Source: Bacteroidales bacterium (GTDB lineage: Bacteria; Bacteroidota; Bacteroidia; Bacteroidales; JAFGXI01). Taken from it: a DNA stretch of 64,000 nt. Positions 29,846 to 38,447 of this stretch are shown piece by piece. A model generated the notes under the pieces. It had not been told where the DNA came from and did not search any database. It saw only the letters and a list, made by a program, of their open reading frames with translations. The translations under genes were made by a program, and so were the position numbers. Every line of letters starts with the position of its first letter. Positions within the stretch are counted from its first letter, which is position 1. The stretch lies in contig JAFGXI010000033.1 in the NCBI GenBank assembly GCA_016936665.1, positions 62,001 to 126,000 of the forward strand. The letters are read 5' to 3'.

Positions 29846-30292
29846 TTAATTGTCTCCGAACAATTGATTAGCAATATCTTGAAACTGATTTTCATCAAAG
29901 CTCTTTTGATAAGTCTCAGGATTCCAAACTTCAATTTTATCATCCTGAGCTACCAACTTTAAGTTTTGTTTCCAAGTAATTTTTGCTAATATATTTTTAG
30001 GTATCGTTAATCGATTCTGACTATCCAACACAAGCTCGGCGGTATCCATAAAAAAACCACGTAAAAATTGCTTATGGGTCTTATTATACGGATTCAACTT
30101 TTGCCTTAGCAGATCTACCATGCGTTGCCATTCGTCTTTCGGATGCAGCACCAAACAATCTTCGTATATATCTTTCTTAATCACAAACGTATCGTTTGCC
30201 GCTTCGTCTAATTGTTTTTTAAACGATGCCGGTAATACGATGCGCCCTTTCGCATCTACCTTACAGATATAATCTCCTATAAATGACGACAT
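29846..30292 (-). CDS. mraZ: Division/cell wall cluster transcriptional regulator MraZ
   Basis: Two SpoVT/AbrB-type repeats: DAKGRIVLPASFKK and DSQNRLTIPKNI. Confidence 0.95.
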   Translation of the reverse strand: MSSFIGDYICKVDAKGRIVLPASFKKQLDEAANDTFVIKKDIYEDCLVLHPKDEWQRMVDLLRQKLNPYNKTHKQFLRGFFMDTAELVLDSQNRLTIPKNILAKITWKQNLKLVAQDDKIEVWNPETYQKSFDENQFQDIANQLFGDN

Positions 30293-30313
30293 ACACTATC
30301 CATTCTAGAAAAT

Positions 30314-30321
30314 CAAAAATA
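30314..30321 (-). promoter_or_regulatory. Candidate -7 element of the mraZ/dcw operon promoter
   Basis: TATTTTTG on the minus strand (CAAAAATA on +), 22 nt upstream of the mraZ ATG. Confidence 0.6.
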
Positions 30322-30360
30322 ATCCACTTTAATCCATTTTATTCCATTTTAAACCACTTC
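30321..30360 (-). promoter_or_regulatory. Four tandem 10-bp MraZ-box-like repeats
   Basis: Minus strand: GAAGTGGTTT / AAAATGGAAT / AAAATGGATT / AAAGTGGATT in exact 10-bp phase. Confidence 0.8.
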
Positions 30361-30444
30361 TTATTAACATTTTATCAACGCAAAACCTTTGGAATAATAA
30401 AAATTACTTATGTCTTAGTTTAGCCGACTGTAAATCTATTTTCT

Positions 30445-30452
30445 TATTTTTG
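30445..30452 (+). promoter_or_regulatory. Candidate -7 element (TATTTTTG) 4 nt before the ATG of the porin-like gene
   Basis: Matches TAnnTTTG. Confidence 0.5.
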
Positions 30453-30456
30453 CAGG

Positions 30457-32379
30457 ATGAAAAGCTTTTTGCTATACATAATGTTGCTAATGTCATTTGG
30501 GATCCTTGCCCAAAAAGACACTTTAGATTACACAACAATCGTATGGAAATTGTCGGCACAACAAACGGCCGACACACTTGAGCTAGATACTTTTTTACAT
30601 GGTTTTCAGAATTACAACCCTATATATAAACAAGACTTTTATTATGCATTTAATGGAACTGCAGGTCAAGCTGCTGAAAACACCTTTTTCTTAAATCGAC
30701 CAAATTTGGATTTCATTTTTTGGGAACCTTATGCCGCTTATTTATTTAGGCCAAACAACACTCAATTTTACAACACAAAGCAACAGTACACCCATTTTCA
30801 GTATTTTACAAACTTCACAAAGAAAAATAATTTACAAAATATTGATTTACTTCATACACAAAATATTACCCATTACTTAAATTTAGGAATTCAATACCGT
30901 TTATTGAGTGCCGACGGCGAGTATCAAGCACAAAAAACCAGCAATCATTTTTTCAGAGCATTTGGAAGTCTCCAAAAACATAATTACGAGGCATACATTG
31001 TATATCATTATAACAAATTAAATGCATACTTAAATGGGGGGCTAACATCTGACACCTTACTCGACAACAACAATTTGACATACAGCGACCGTAAACTACA
31101 TCCTGTTTTCTTGGACGATTCAAAAAATGCAATTTTAGGAAGAAATTTAAATTTAAGGCATCATTATAATTTAGACATAAAAAAGACCGAGCACATAAAC
31201 GATACCACAGAAATCACCCAATATATTCCTCGATGGCAAATCGGTCATGAGTTAAATTGGGACTATAATAAAAGACTGTATTCTAACGAAGGTAATAATG
31301 GCTACTACGACCAATACTTTATCGATACCACTGCAATAACCGGAGCATACGTTCAAGACTCGACAGGGTATACAAGCTTCGATAATCAATTCTATATTAA
31401 ACTGATTGACGACTCATTGACTAAGGGATTGCCTGCCATATACTTAAAGTACAAAAACCGACAAGTCTTTTTCCATTCTTATCAAAACACACGACATTTT
31501 CAACATCATATAGCAGAGTTAAAATTGGTAAATGAAGTGTTTAATAAAAGGTATTGGCATTTTGGAACCGAATTCGATTTAAGTAATCAAAACTTTGCAG
31601 TCGATGGAATGTTAAAATACTTTATAGGGAAAGAAAAGCTGCATTATTATAGACTACAAGCCAATTTTTCGCACACCAAGCCCAATGAATTTATGCAGTA
31701 TTATCATTCGAATTTTTATTACTGGGATAATCAATTTACAGAAGATTATGCACTTAGTACTTTTGATGCTGCCTATCTGAATAAAAAATTAAAATTAGAA
31801 GTAGGGGTTAAACAATGTTATTTAGATAACTACGTATACATGGGCGGAAGAATGATCAACTACTCCACAACAGACTCTACTAACTCCAGCCTTAAATGGG
31901 TCGCGGATAAACCACATCAAGAAACGAGCACATTTGGAATCTTAACTTTTTACCTGAATCATCAATTAGACTGGGGTCCATTCCATATGTACAATGCATT
32001 CGCGTATCAAAGTATTTCCAACGATTCTGTTTTACACTTACCAAAGTGGCAATGGTATAACTCTACCTACTTCCAGATGCATTTTTTTAAAAAGGTTCTG
32101 AAAACTCAGATCGGTGTCGACACTCGACTAGCACCTTCGTACTATACGGATGGTTTTTCTCCCGGAGCAGGATTATATTATTTGCAAGAAGGTTCCGCTT
32201 ATTCAAGCTATCCATATATAGACTTATTCGTTAATTTAAAACTAAAAAGAGCTCGGATTTTCTTCAAAATAGAAAATATAAACAAGGGTTATACAGGTAA
32301 TCAATACTACACTGTTTTTTACCATCCAATGAATCCACGTGTTATCAGATTTGGTTTAAGTTGGCGTTTTTATAATTAA
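30457..32379 (+). CDS. Putative outer-membrane porin/beta-barrel protein
   Basis: Signal peptide MKSFLLYIMLLMSFGILAQ; aromatic alternating beta-strand pattern; C-terminal VIRFGLSWRFYN. Confidence 0.75.
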   Translation: MKSFLLYIMLLMSFGILAQKDTLDYTTIVWKLSAQQTADTLELDTFLHGFQNYNPIYKQDFYYAFNGTAGQAAENTFFLNRPNLDFIFWEPYAAYLFRPNNTQFYNTKQQYTHFQYFTNFTKKNNLQNIDLLHTQNITHYLNLGIQYRLLSADGEYQAQKTSNHFFRAFGSLQKHNYEAYIVYHYNKLNAYLNGGLTSDTLLDNNNLTYSDRKLHPVFLDDSKNAILGRNLNLRHHYNLDIKKTEHINDTTEITQYIPRWQIGHELNWDYNKRLYSNEGNNGYYDQYFIDTTAITGAYVQDSTGYTSFDNQFYIKLIDDSLTKGLPAIYLKYKNRQVFFHSYQNTRHFQHHIAELKLVNEVFNKRYWHFGTEFDLSNQNFAVDGMLKYFIGKEKLHYYRLQANFSHTKPNEFMQYYHSNFYYWDNQFTEDYALSTFDAAYLNKKLKLEVGVKQCYLDNYVYMGGRMINYSTTDSTNSSLKWVADKPHQETSTFGILTFYLNHQLDWGPFHMYNAFAYQSISNDSVLHLPKWQWYNSTYFQMHFFKKVLKTQIGVDTRLAPSYYTDGFSPGAGLYYLQEGSAYSSYPYIDLFVNLKLKRARIFFKIENINKGYTGNQYYTVFYHPMNPRVIRFGLSWRFYN

Positions 32380-32427
32380 GCGCTCGCAAAACATCAATTC
32401 CACTATTATCAATTAATTGGAACTTAT

Positions 32428-32435
32428 TACCTTTG
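32428..32435 (+). promoter_or_regulatory. Candidate -7 element (TACCTTTG) of metG
   Basis: Matches TAnnTTTG; lies inside the ORF-track 5' extension. Confidence 0.55.
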
Positions 32436-32467
32436 CAGATTATTCAATAAAAAACATTCCAAAACTT

Positions 32468-34495
32468 ATGAGATATACAATTACAGCCGCTTTACCATAC
32501 GCCAATGGTCCTGTTCATATTGGGCACTTAGCCGGTGTTTACATTCCAGCAGATATATATGCCAGATATTTGCGACTCAAAGGACACGATGTGTTATACA
32601 TTTGCGGTTCCGACGAGCACGGCGTGCCTATTACGATTAAAGCACAAAAAGAAGGGGTTACACCACAAGATATTGTAGATCGATATCATAATATTATTAA
32701 AGATGCGTTTAAAGATTTTGGAATGTCGTTCGATGTTTATTCTCGCACCAGCTCAGAAACTCACAAAAGAACCTCGTCGGAGTTTTTCAGAAAATTGTAC
32801 GACGAGAAAAAATTTATTGAGCAAGAAAGCGAACAATTTTACGACAGCAAAGCCAATCAGTTTTTAGCCGACCGATACATCACCGGGACCTGCCCTAAAT
32901 GTGGTGCAGATGGCGCATATGGAGATCAATGCGAAGTTTGCGGCAGTTCGCTTAATGCCACAGAATTAATAAATCCAAAGTCCGCCATCACAGGAAATGT
33001 TCCTGAACTAAAAAAGACAAAACATTGGTATTTACCGCTCGACCGCTACGAAGACTTTTTAAAAGACTGGATTTTAGAAGGTCATAAAGAATGGAAACCC
33101 AATGTTTACGGACAAGTTAAATCGTGGATCGATTCCGGATTGCAAGCACGTGCTGTAAGTAGAGATTTAGATTGGGGTGTACCTGTACCTGTCAACGGAG
33201 CCGAAGGAAAAGTTCTGTATGTATGGTTCGATGCGCCTATTGGTTATATTTCTGCCACTAAAGAAATTCGCAACGATTGGGAGAAATATTGGAAAGATAA
33301 AGACACCAAATTGGTTCACTTTATCGGCAAAGACAATATTGTATTTCACTGCATTATTTTTCCTTCGATGTTAAAAGCAGAAGGAAGCTACATACTCCCC
33401 GAAAACGTTCCTGCCAATGAGTTTTTAAATTTAGAAGGCGATAAAATTTCAACATCGCGGAATTGGGCTGTTTGGTTGCATGAATATTTGGAAGACTTTA
33501 AAGATCAACAAGATGTATTGCGTTACGTACTCACTGCCAATGCCCCCGAAACAAAAGATAATGACTTTACATGGAAAGATTTTCAAGATCGTAACAACAA
33601 TGAGTTGCTAGCGATTTTAGGAAATTTTGTCAACAGAGCCGTGGTTCTTACACACAAATATTACGAAGGAAAAGTTCCGGAACCTCAGCCAAATGCCTTC
33701 ACTGCTTTCGACAAGGAAGTCATCGACGAGCTCCCTATCATCAAAGAAAAAATTGAAAAAAATATTGAGACCTACCATTTCCGCGAAGCTTTAAAAGAAG
33801 CAATGAATATGGCTCGTTTAGGCAACAAGTATCTCGCAGAAACAGAGCCATGGAAACTTATTAAAACAGATACGGAGAGGGTTAAAAACATTATGTACAT
33901 CGCTTTGCAAATAACAGCCGGGTTATCGCAAGCCTTTGAGCCATTTTTGCCTTTCACTGCTGCAAAAATCAGAAACCTCATTCAATTCGATGTGATCGAT
34001 TGGAATTTGATAGGCCAATGCAATATTCTTAAACCCGAGCATCTACTTAACAAAGCCGAGTTGTTATTTAGTAAAATTGAAGATGAGCAGGTTCAAGCAC
34101 AAATTGATAAATTACAAGCTACTAAAGTTTCGAATACAATGAATCAATTCAAAGCGGCACCTCAAAAAGAGTTAATTAGTTACGACGATTTTACAAAAAT
34201 AGATATACGTGTGGGAACAATTATCGCGGCAGAAAAAGTAGCAAAAACCAAGAAACTTCTAAAACTAACAATCGACACAGGAATAGACCAACGCACCGTC
34301 GTTTCTGGAATTGCAGAATATTATGAGCCTGAAAAAACAATCGGGCAACAAGTCAGTATTTTAGTGAATCTGGCACCAAGAGAGTTAAAAGGGATTACAT
34401 CTCAAGGAATGATTTTAATGGCCGAAAATGCCGACGGAAGTCTAAGTTTTGTACAACCAAACACTATCGTTAAAAACGGATCGGAAATAAAGTAA
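32468..34495 (+). CDS. metG: Methionyl-tRNA synthetase (start refined from 32417)
   Basis: [23 protein letters not shown], Zn-binding [23 protein letters not shown] variant of KMSKS, C-terminal tRNA-binding domain. Confidence 0.97.
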   Translation: MRYTITAALPYANGPVHIGHLAGVYIPADIYARYLRLKGHDVLYICGSDEHGVPITIKAQKEGVTPQDIVDRYHNIIKDAFKDFGMSFDVYSRTSSETHKRTSSEFFRKLYDEKKFIEQESEQFYDSKANQFLADRYITGTCPKCGADGAYGDQCEVCGSSLNATELINPKSAITGNVPELKKTKHWYLPLDRYEDFLKDWILEGHKEWKPNVYGQVKSWIDSGLQARAVSRDLDWGVPVPVNGAEGKVLYVWFDAPIGYISATKEIRNDWEKYWKDKDTKLVHFIGKDNIVFHCIIFPSMLKAEGSYILPENVPANEFLNLEGDKISTSRNWAVWLHEYLEDFKDQQDVLRYVLTANAPETKDNDFTWKDFQDRNNNELLAILGNFVNRAVVLTHKYYEGKVPEPQPNAFTAFDKEVIDELPIIKEKIEKNIETYHFREALKEAMNMARLGNKYLAETEPWKLIKTDTERVKNIMYIALQITAGLSQAFEPFLPFTAAKIRNLIQFDVIDWNLIGQCNILKPEHLLNKAELLFSKIEDEQVQAQIDKLQATKVSNTMNQFKAAPQKELISYDDFTKIDIRVGTIIAAEKVAKTKKLLKLTIDTGIDQRTVVSGIAEYYEPEKTIGQQVSILVNLAPRELKGITSQGMILMAENADGSLSFVQPNTIVKNGSEIK

Positions 34496-34517
34496 AAAAG
34501 AAAAACACAGAAATAAA

Positions 34518-34748
34518 TTAATCAGCCTCCGAATCGCTCTCAGGCTGATTTTTTCTTTTATCGAAAAAAAGTACGCCTCCAAAAAACATCCCATATAAAG
34601 TCATTTTAACAGGATCGCTCTGTATTGGACAAATGCCCGACTGGCATCCTATGTAATAGTAATATGCATAACCTGCTATGGCACCTAATACAATACCTAA
34701 CAACAATTTAGGCCATTTTACTTTTTTTGTTATATATTTGAATGTCAT
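34518..34748 (-). CDS. Small membrane protein (DUF6132-like)
   Basis: 76 aa with two TM segments; …GAIAGYAYYYYIGCQSGICPIQSDPVKMTLYGMFFGG. Confidence 0.75.
   Translation of the reverse strand: MTFKYITKKVKWPKLLLGIVLGAIAGYAYYYYIGCQSGICPIQSDPVKMTLYGMFFGGVLFFDKRKNQPESDSEAD
34520..34556 (+). terminator. Intrinsic terminator for metG, embedded in the 3' coding end of the convergent 34518-34748 gene
   Basis: AATCAGCCT-(13 nt)-AGGCTGATT followed by T-tract. Confidence 0.75.
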
Positions 34749-34804
34749 TGGAAAACTGCTTTTTTAGTCCTCCGACAAATATAAATGAATAATTAAGAAC
34801 AACG

Positions 34805-35713
34805 ATGTCTAAACTCTTCGCTTTTGTTTTTATTAACGTTTTTGTGATACATCTGTATGCACAAAATACGGTTTTACAAGATGCTGAAGTTGAGTTAAAA
34901 TCCCTTTACGATAGTTTGTTCAAATCCGACAATACCAAATTTATACAACCCGATTCCATAAAAATACAACTGTCCAATGCAATCGATGAAATCTGGCCAA
35001 ATTTACTAACACAGAAAGAAAGTTTCTACTATTTGTTCGACTCGATTCGTTACTTTGGCTCAATATATAGTCAAGACAAAAAGGTAAGAATCATCAGTTG
35101 GAACATTAAACTCGAAGGCGGTATATTCAAGTATTTTGGGTACATTCAAGTAAGAAATGGCGACGATAATATTGTTTATCATTTAAAAGATAAAGGAGAT
35201 AGTCTGCTCAACGACACAACTATCGAAACGCTTAGTTTGACTCAAAAAGATTGGATGGGACAAAATTATTACGACATAGTCGATTTTAAATATCGTGGTA
35301 AAAAAATGTATGCTATTATGGGAATGAGACATAACGGCTATATATCAAAAATGAAAACCATCGATATTTTATACTTCACAGGTCGATACGCTAAATTTGG
35401 GAAAAACATATTCAAATACGACGAAAAGAAAAAAGCTAAACGTATAATTTTTGAATACAATCACAATGTATCTATGGTACTACATTACGATAAACGATAC
35501 AATATGATTGTGTACGATCATCTTTCTCCTGAGAAACCATACTTAAAAGGTCAATATCGTTTTTATGCCCCCGATGGTTCTTACGATGGGTTTATGTATA
35601 ACGGTTCGAAATGGGTGTATCGCCCAGAAGAATGGATTGTGAATGAACGCAATAAAAAACAAGAAGAATTAAAAGAGACGCTCAATAACAAAAACATATA
35701 CGAAAGACGCTAA
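34805..35713 (+). CDS. Secreted hypothetical protein
   Basis: Signal peptide MSKLFAFVFINVFVIHLYAQ; 302 aa; TAATG overlap with the downstream kinase gene. Confidence 0.8.
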   Translation: MSKLFAFVFINVFVIHLYAQNTVLQDAEVELKSLYDSLFKSDNTKFIQPDSIKIQLSNAIDEIWPNLLTQKESFYYLFDSIRYFGSIYSQDKKVRIISWNIKLEGGIFKYFGYIQVRNGDDNIVYHLKDKGDSLLNDTTIETLSLTQKDWMGQNYYDIVDFKYRGKKMYAIMGMRHNGYISKMKTIDILYFTGRYAKFGKNIFKYDEKKKAKRIIFEYNHNVSMVLHYDKRYNMIVYDHLSPEKPYLKGQYRFYAPDGSYDGFMYNGSKWVYRPEEWIVNERNKKQEELKETLNNKNIYERR

Positions 35714-38055
35714 TGACAAAACTAAAACACATATTATTATTAGCAGTTGTTTTATTAAATAGCCAACAATGTTTACTTAAAAGCCAGAGCGCAAACTATC
35801 ATTCTTACAGTAACTCTTTTGTCGACAGCCTTAAACTGGATAATGCATTTAAACTCATTAAATATTACGCTCTCCACCAAAAACACGACTCTTCTTTGAT
35901 AATAATTAGCGAGTTAAAAGATGAATTTCCGGAAGTGTTCGAAAATTACAAATTACTATACAAATTAGGCACTTCCATCGAAAAGCAAGACGATAGAATA
36001 AGCAAACCATATTATTTAAAAGCGATGTATGGAGCACTTAACAACAGAGACTCCTTGTACATAGCCCTCACAAAACTTAGAATTGGCTCGTCAGATTCTT
36101 TAAAAAATCATTACGAAGAAAGTTCGAAACTGATATTCGAAGCATTAACCTATCTCGAAAAAGAAAATTACATTCAAGAACTCGACGAAGCTTATTTCGA
36201 AACCGGATCTATTTACCTTAAAATAAAAGAAACAAAGAAAGCTAAATACTATTTTTTAAAAGCCGACAGTATTGCAAAGCTCACCAACGATCTTGAAGTG
36301 AGAGCATATATTGCAAACAACATAGCTAACACACTATATTTCGAAGATAGCTTAGATCAATGCCTAGCCTATTACGAACGAACTTTAAACTATTTGAAAA
36401 ACCAAAATATTCAAAAAGAATTAGCTCTATTAGAAAACAATATTTCGATTGTTTTAAGTGAGCTTGGTCGTAATAAAGAGTCTTTGGCACATGCCAAAAG
36501 TGCCTTAGCAGCCAGAATCGCATTAAAAGACACATCCGGAATTGCATCCTCAAGTTTAAATATCGCTTTTTATTATAATCAAGATGAAAAATACGATAGC
36601 GCTATCTATTACATTGTGCAAGCCATCGATTTTGCAAAATTAAAAAAACGCGAAGACGTATTAAACATGTCGTACAAAGTAGCCAGCTCTGTTTACCAAA
36701 GCAAGGGCGAATACAAAAATGCTCTTTTATATTATAAATTGCACAAAAGTCTGAACGATAGCATATACAAAAACGAACGTTTGCAAATGGTTCAGAATTA
36801 CGAAAAGGAAAAAGATATTGAAATCACTCAAATTAAGAACAAATTTCTTATCGAAGCCTATCAAAATAAAATACACCGCAATGCCATTTTAATAACTGCA
36901 CTAATACTTTTGCTTACACTTTTCGGGATAATCTTATTTATTGTATACCGATCGAACTTGATTAAAAAGAAATTCAATAACGAAATTTTTAAAAATCTTA
37001 AATTCTTAGAAGCACTTATCGAAACTGTCCCCGATCCTATTTTTTATAGAAATAATGAAGAAAAATTTATTGGCTGCAACCGAGCATTTTGCGACTTAGT
37101 AGGCAAACAAAAAGGGCAAATTATAGGAAAAACCCAAGAACAGGTGTACGATCGATTGTCCTTACTCGATTTCGTACAAAACGATAAAGAAGTATATGAA
37201 AGTGGTGAATTAGTTCAATTTAACAAGTCTTACCTCGACGAAGAAGGCAACGAAGTTCATTTACAATTCCGAAATGCACCATACTTCATTTCCAGAGATA
37301 GCAGTAGAGGTATTATCGGGCTAATTATCGACATGACCAAACAAAAAGAGACCGAAAAAAAGTTAATTGAAGCCAACGAAAGCAAAGAATTATTTTTATC
37401 AATCATCAGTCACGATATTAGAAATGCCTTTAATGTAGTTTTAGCCTTTACGTCTTTACTAAACGAAGATTACAACTATTACAAAGACGATAAGCGAATT
37501 GAACTCATTCGAAACATTCATGAAGCATCAAACAATACATTTCTTTTGCTAGAAAACCTCTTAGGGTGGTCGAGAGCACAACAAGGAGGGATCACAATCA
37601 GAAGACATTTTACAGATGTTGCCGATCTTCTTGATGAATCCATCGCATTACTAACACCGGCAAGTAAAGAAAAGAACATCACCATAGATAACCAAGTGGA
37701 CTCTATAGAATTAAATATTGACGAAAATTCTATAAAAACAGTATTTAGAAACTTAATATCTAATGCCATAAAATACACATATAATAGTGGTTATATCAAA
37801 ATCAGCTTAGAAACAGAGCGCGATTGTGCCATTTTTCATTTCGAAGATAATGGCATTGGAATGGAAGAAAACACATTAGCGAATCTTTTTGAGCTCAATA
37901 AAGACAAACAAAAACTAGGCACTAACAACGAGTCCGGCTCTGGCTTAGGATTGTTACTTTCCAAAGAACTGATTGAACTTAACGATGGATCAATTTTCGT
38001 GCAAAGTGAACTTGGAAAAGGGAGTCGATTCTCAGTAAAACTACATAATTTGTAG
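35713..38055 (+). CDS. TPR-repeat sensor histidine kinase with PAS domain
   Basis: TPR repeats, one TM, PAS region, H-box SIISHDIRNAFN, N-box NLISNAIKYT, G-boxes EDNGIGM and GSGLGLLLSKEL. Confidence 0.92.
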   Translation: MTKLKHILLLAVVLLNSQQCLLKSQSANYHSYSNSFVDSLKLDNAFKLIKYYALHQKHDSSLIIISELKDEFPEVFENYKLLYKLGTSIEKQDDRISKPYYLKAMYGALNNRDSLYIALTKLRIGSSDSLKNHYEESSKLIFEALTYLEKENYIQELDEAYFETGSIYLKIKETKKAKYYFLKADSIAKLTNDLEVRAYIANNIANTLYFEDSLDQCLAYYERTLNYLKNQNIQKELALLENNISIVLSELGRNKESLAHAKSALAARIALKDTSGIASSSLNIAFYYNQDEKYDSAIYYIVQAIDFAKLKKREDVLNMSYKVASSVYQSKGEYKNALLYYKLHKSLNDSIYKNERLQMVQNYEKEKDIEITQIKNKFLIEAYQNKIHRNAILITALILLLTLFGIILFIVYRSNLIKKKFNNEIFKNLKFLEALIETVPDPIFYRNNEEKFIGCNRAFCDLVGKQKGQIIGKTQEQVYDRLSLLDFVQNDKEVYESGELVQFNKSYLDEEGNEVHLQFRNAPYFISRDSSRGIIGLIIDMTKQKETEKKLIEANESKELFLSIISHDIRNAFNVVLAFTSLLNEDYNYYKDDKRIELIRNIHEASNNTFLLLENLLGWSRAQQGGITIRRHFTDVADLLDESIALLTPASKEKNITIDNQVDSIELNIDENSIKTVFRNLISNAIKYTYNSGYIKISLETERDCAIFHFEDNGIGMEENTLANLFELNKDKQKLGTNNESGSGLGLLLSKELIELNDGSIFVQSELGKGSRFSVKLHNL

Positions 38056-38176
38056 TTCATTTATCAACATATTTAATTTATTCACCAAGAAAATTGGAGC
38101 ATTAAAGTACTTTTTAGTGATCTGGAACAACCTTTGCAACATATCGAGCGTCTGTTAACTTGAAAACGTACTTGTA

Positions 38177-38278
38177 ATGAGAACAATATTTATTAGAAAA
38201 TACATTATTCCGGCTCTGCTCCTATTAAGCATGAGCTTGTTGGCTGTACTAACAGCAACCATAATCTTTTACAGTTAG
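38177..38278 (+). CDS. Candidate 33-aa small membrane protein MRTIFIRKYIIPALLLLSMSLLAVLTATIIFYS
   Basis: ATG…TAG small ORF below the ORF-track length cut-off; basic N-terminus plus one hydrophobic helix; terminator follows. Confidence 0.45.
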   Translation: MRTIFIRKYIIPALLLLSMSLLAVLTATIIFYS

Positions 38279-38310
38279 GCATACACACTGCGCTATATAT
38301 TCGGTAATGT

Positions 38311-38340
38311 AAAGGGCTTCTTGAACGGGCCCTTTTCTTT
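38311..38340 (+). terminator. Intrinsic terminator
   Basis: AAAGGGC-ttcttgaacgg-GCCCTTTTCTTTTTC. Confidence 0.7.
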
Positions 38341-38390
38341 TTCTCTTTATTTATCTAACATAAAGCATTATAAAATATGTCTGCACTCAT

Positions 38391-38420
38391 TTGCAAATAT
38401 CAGTGGGCTTTATACCTTTG
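38391..38420 (+). promoter_or_regulatory. Bacteroidota promoter of the acyl-CoA dehydrogenase gene
   Basis: TTG-N19-TACCTTTG, matches -33/-7 consensus and spacing. Confidence 0.75.
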
Positions 38421-38447
38421 TGTTTTTTCAAATTAAAATGATAAATT

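Noticed and set aside
38039-38057. Inverted repeat AACTACA-taatt-TGTAGTT at the kinase stop codon
   Set aside because: Only a 7-bp AT-rich stem with no T-tract; not a convincing terminator or operator
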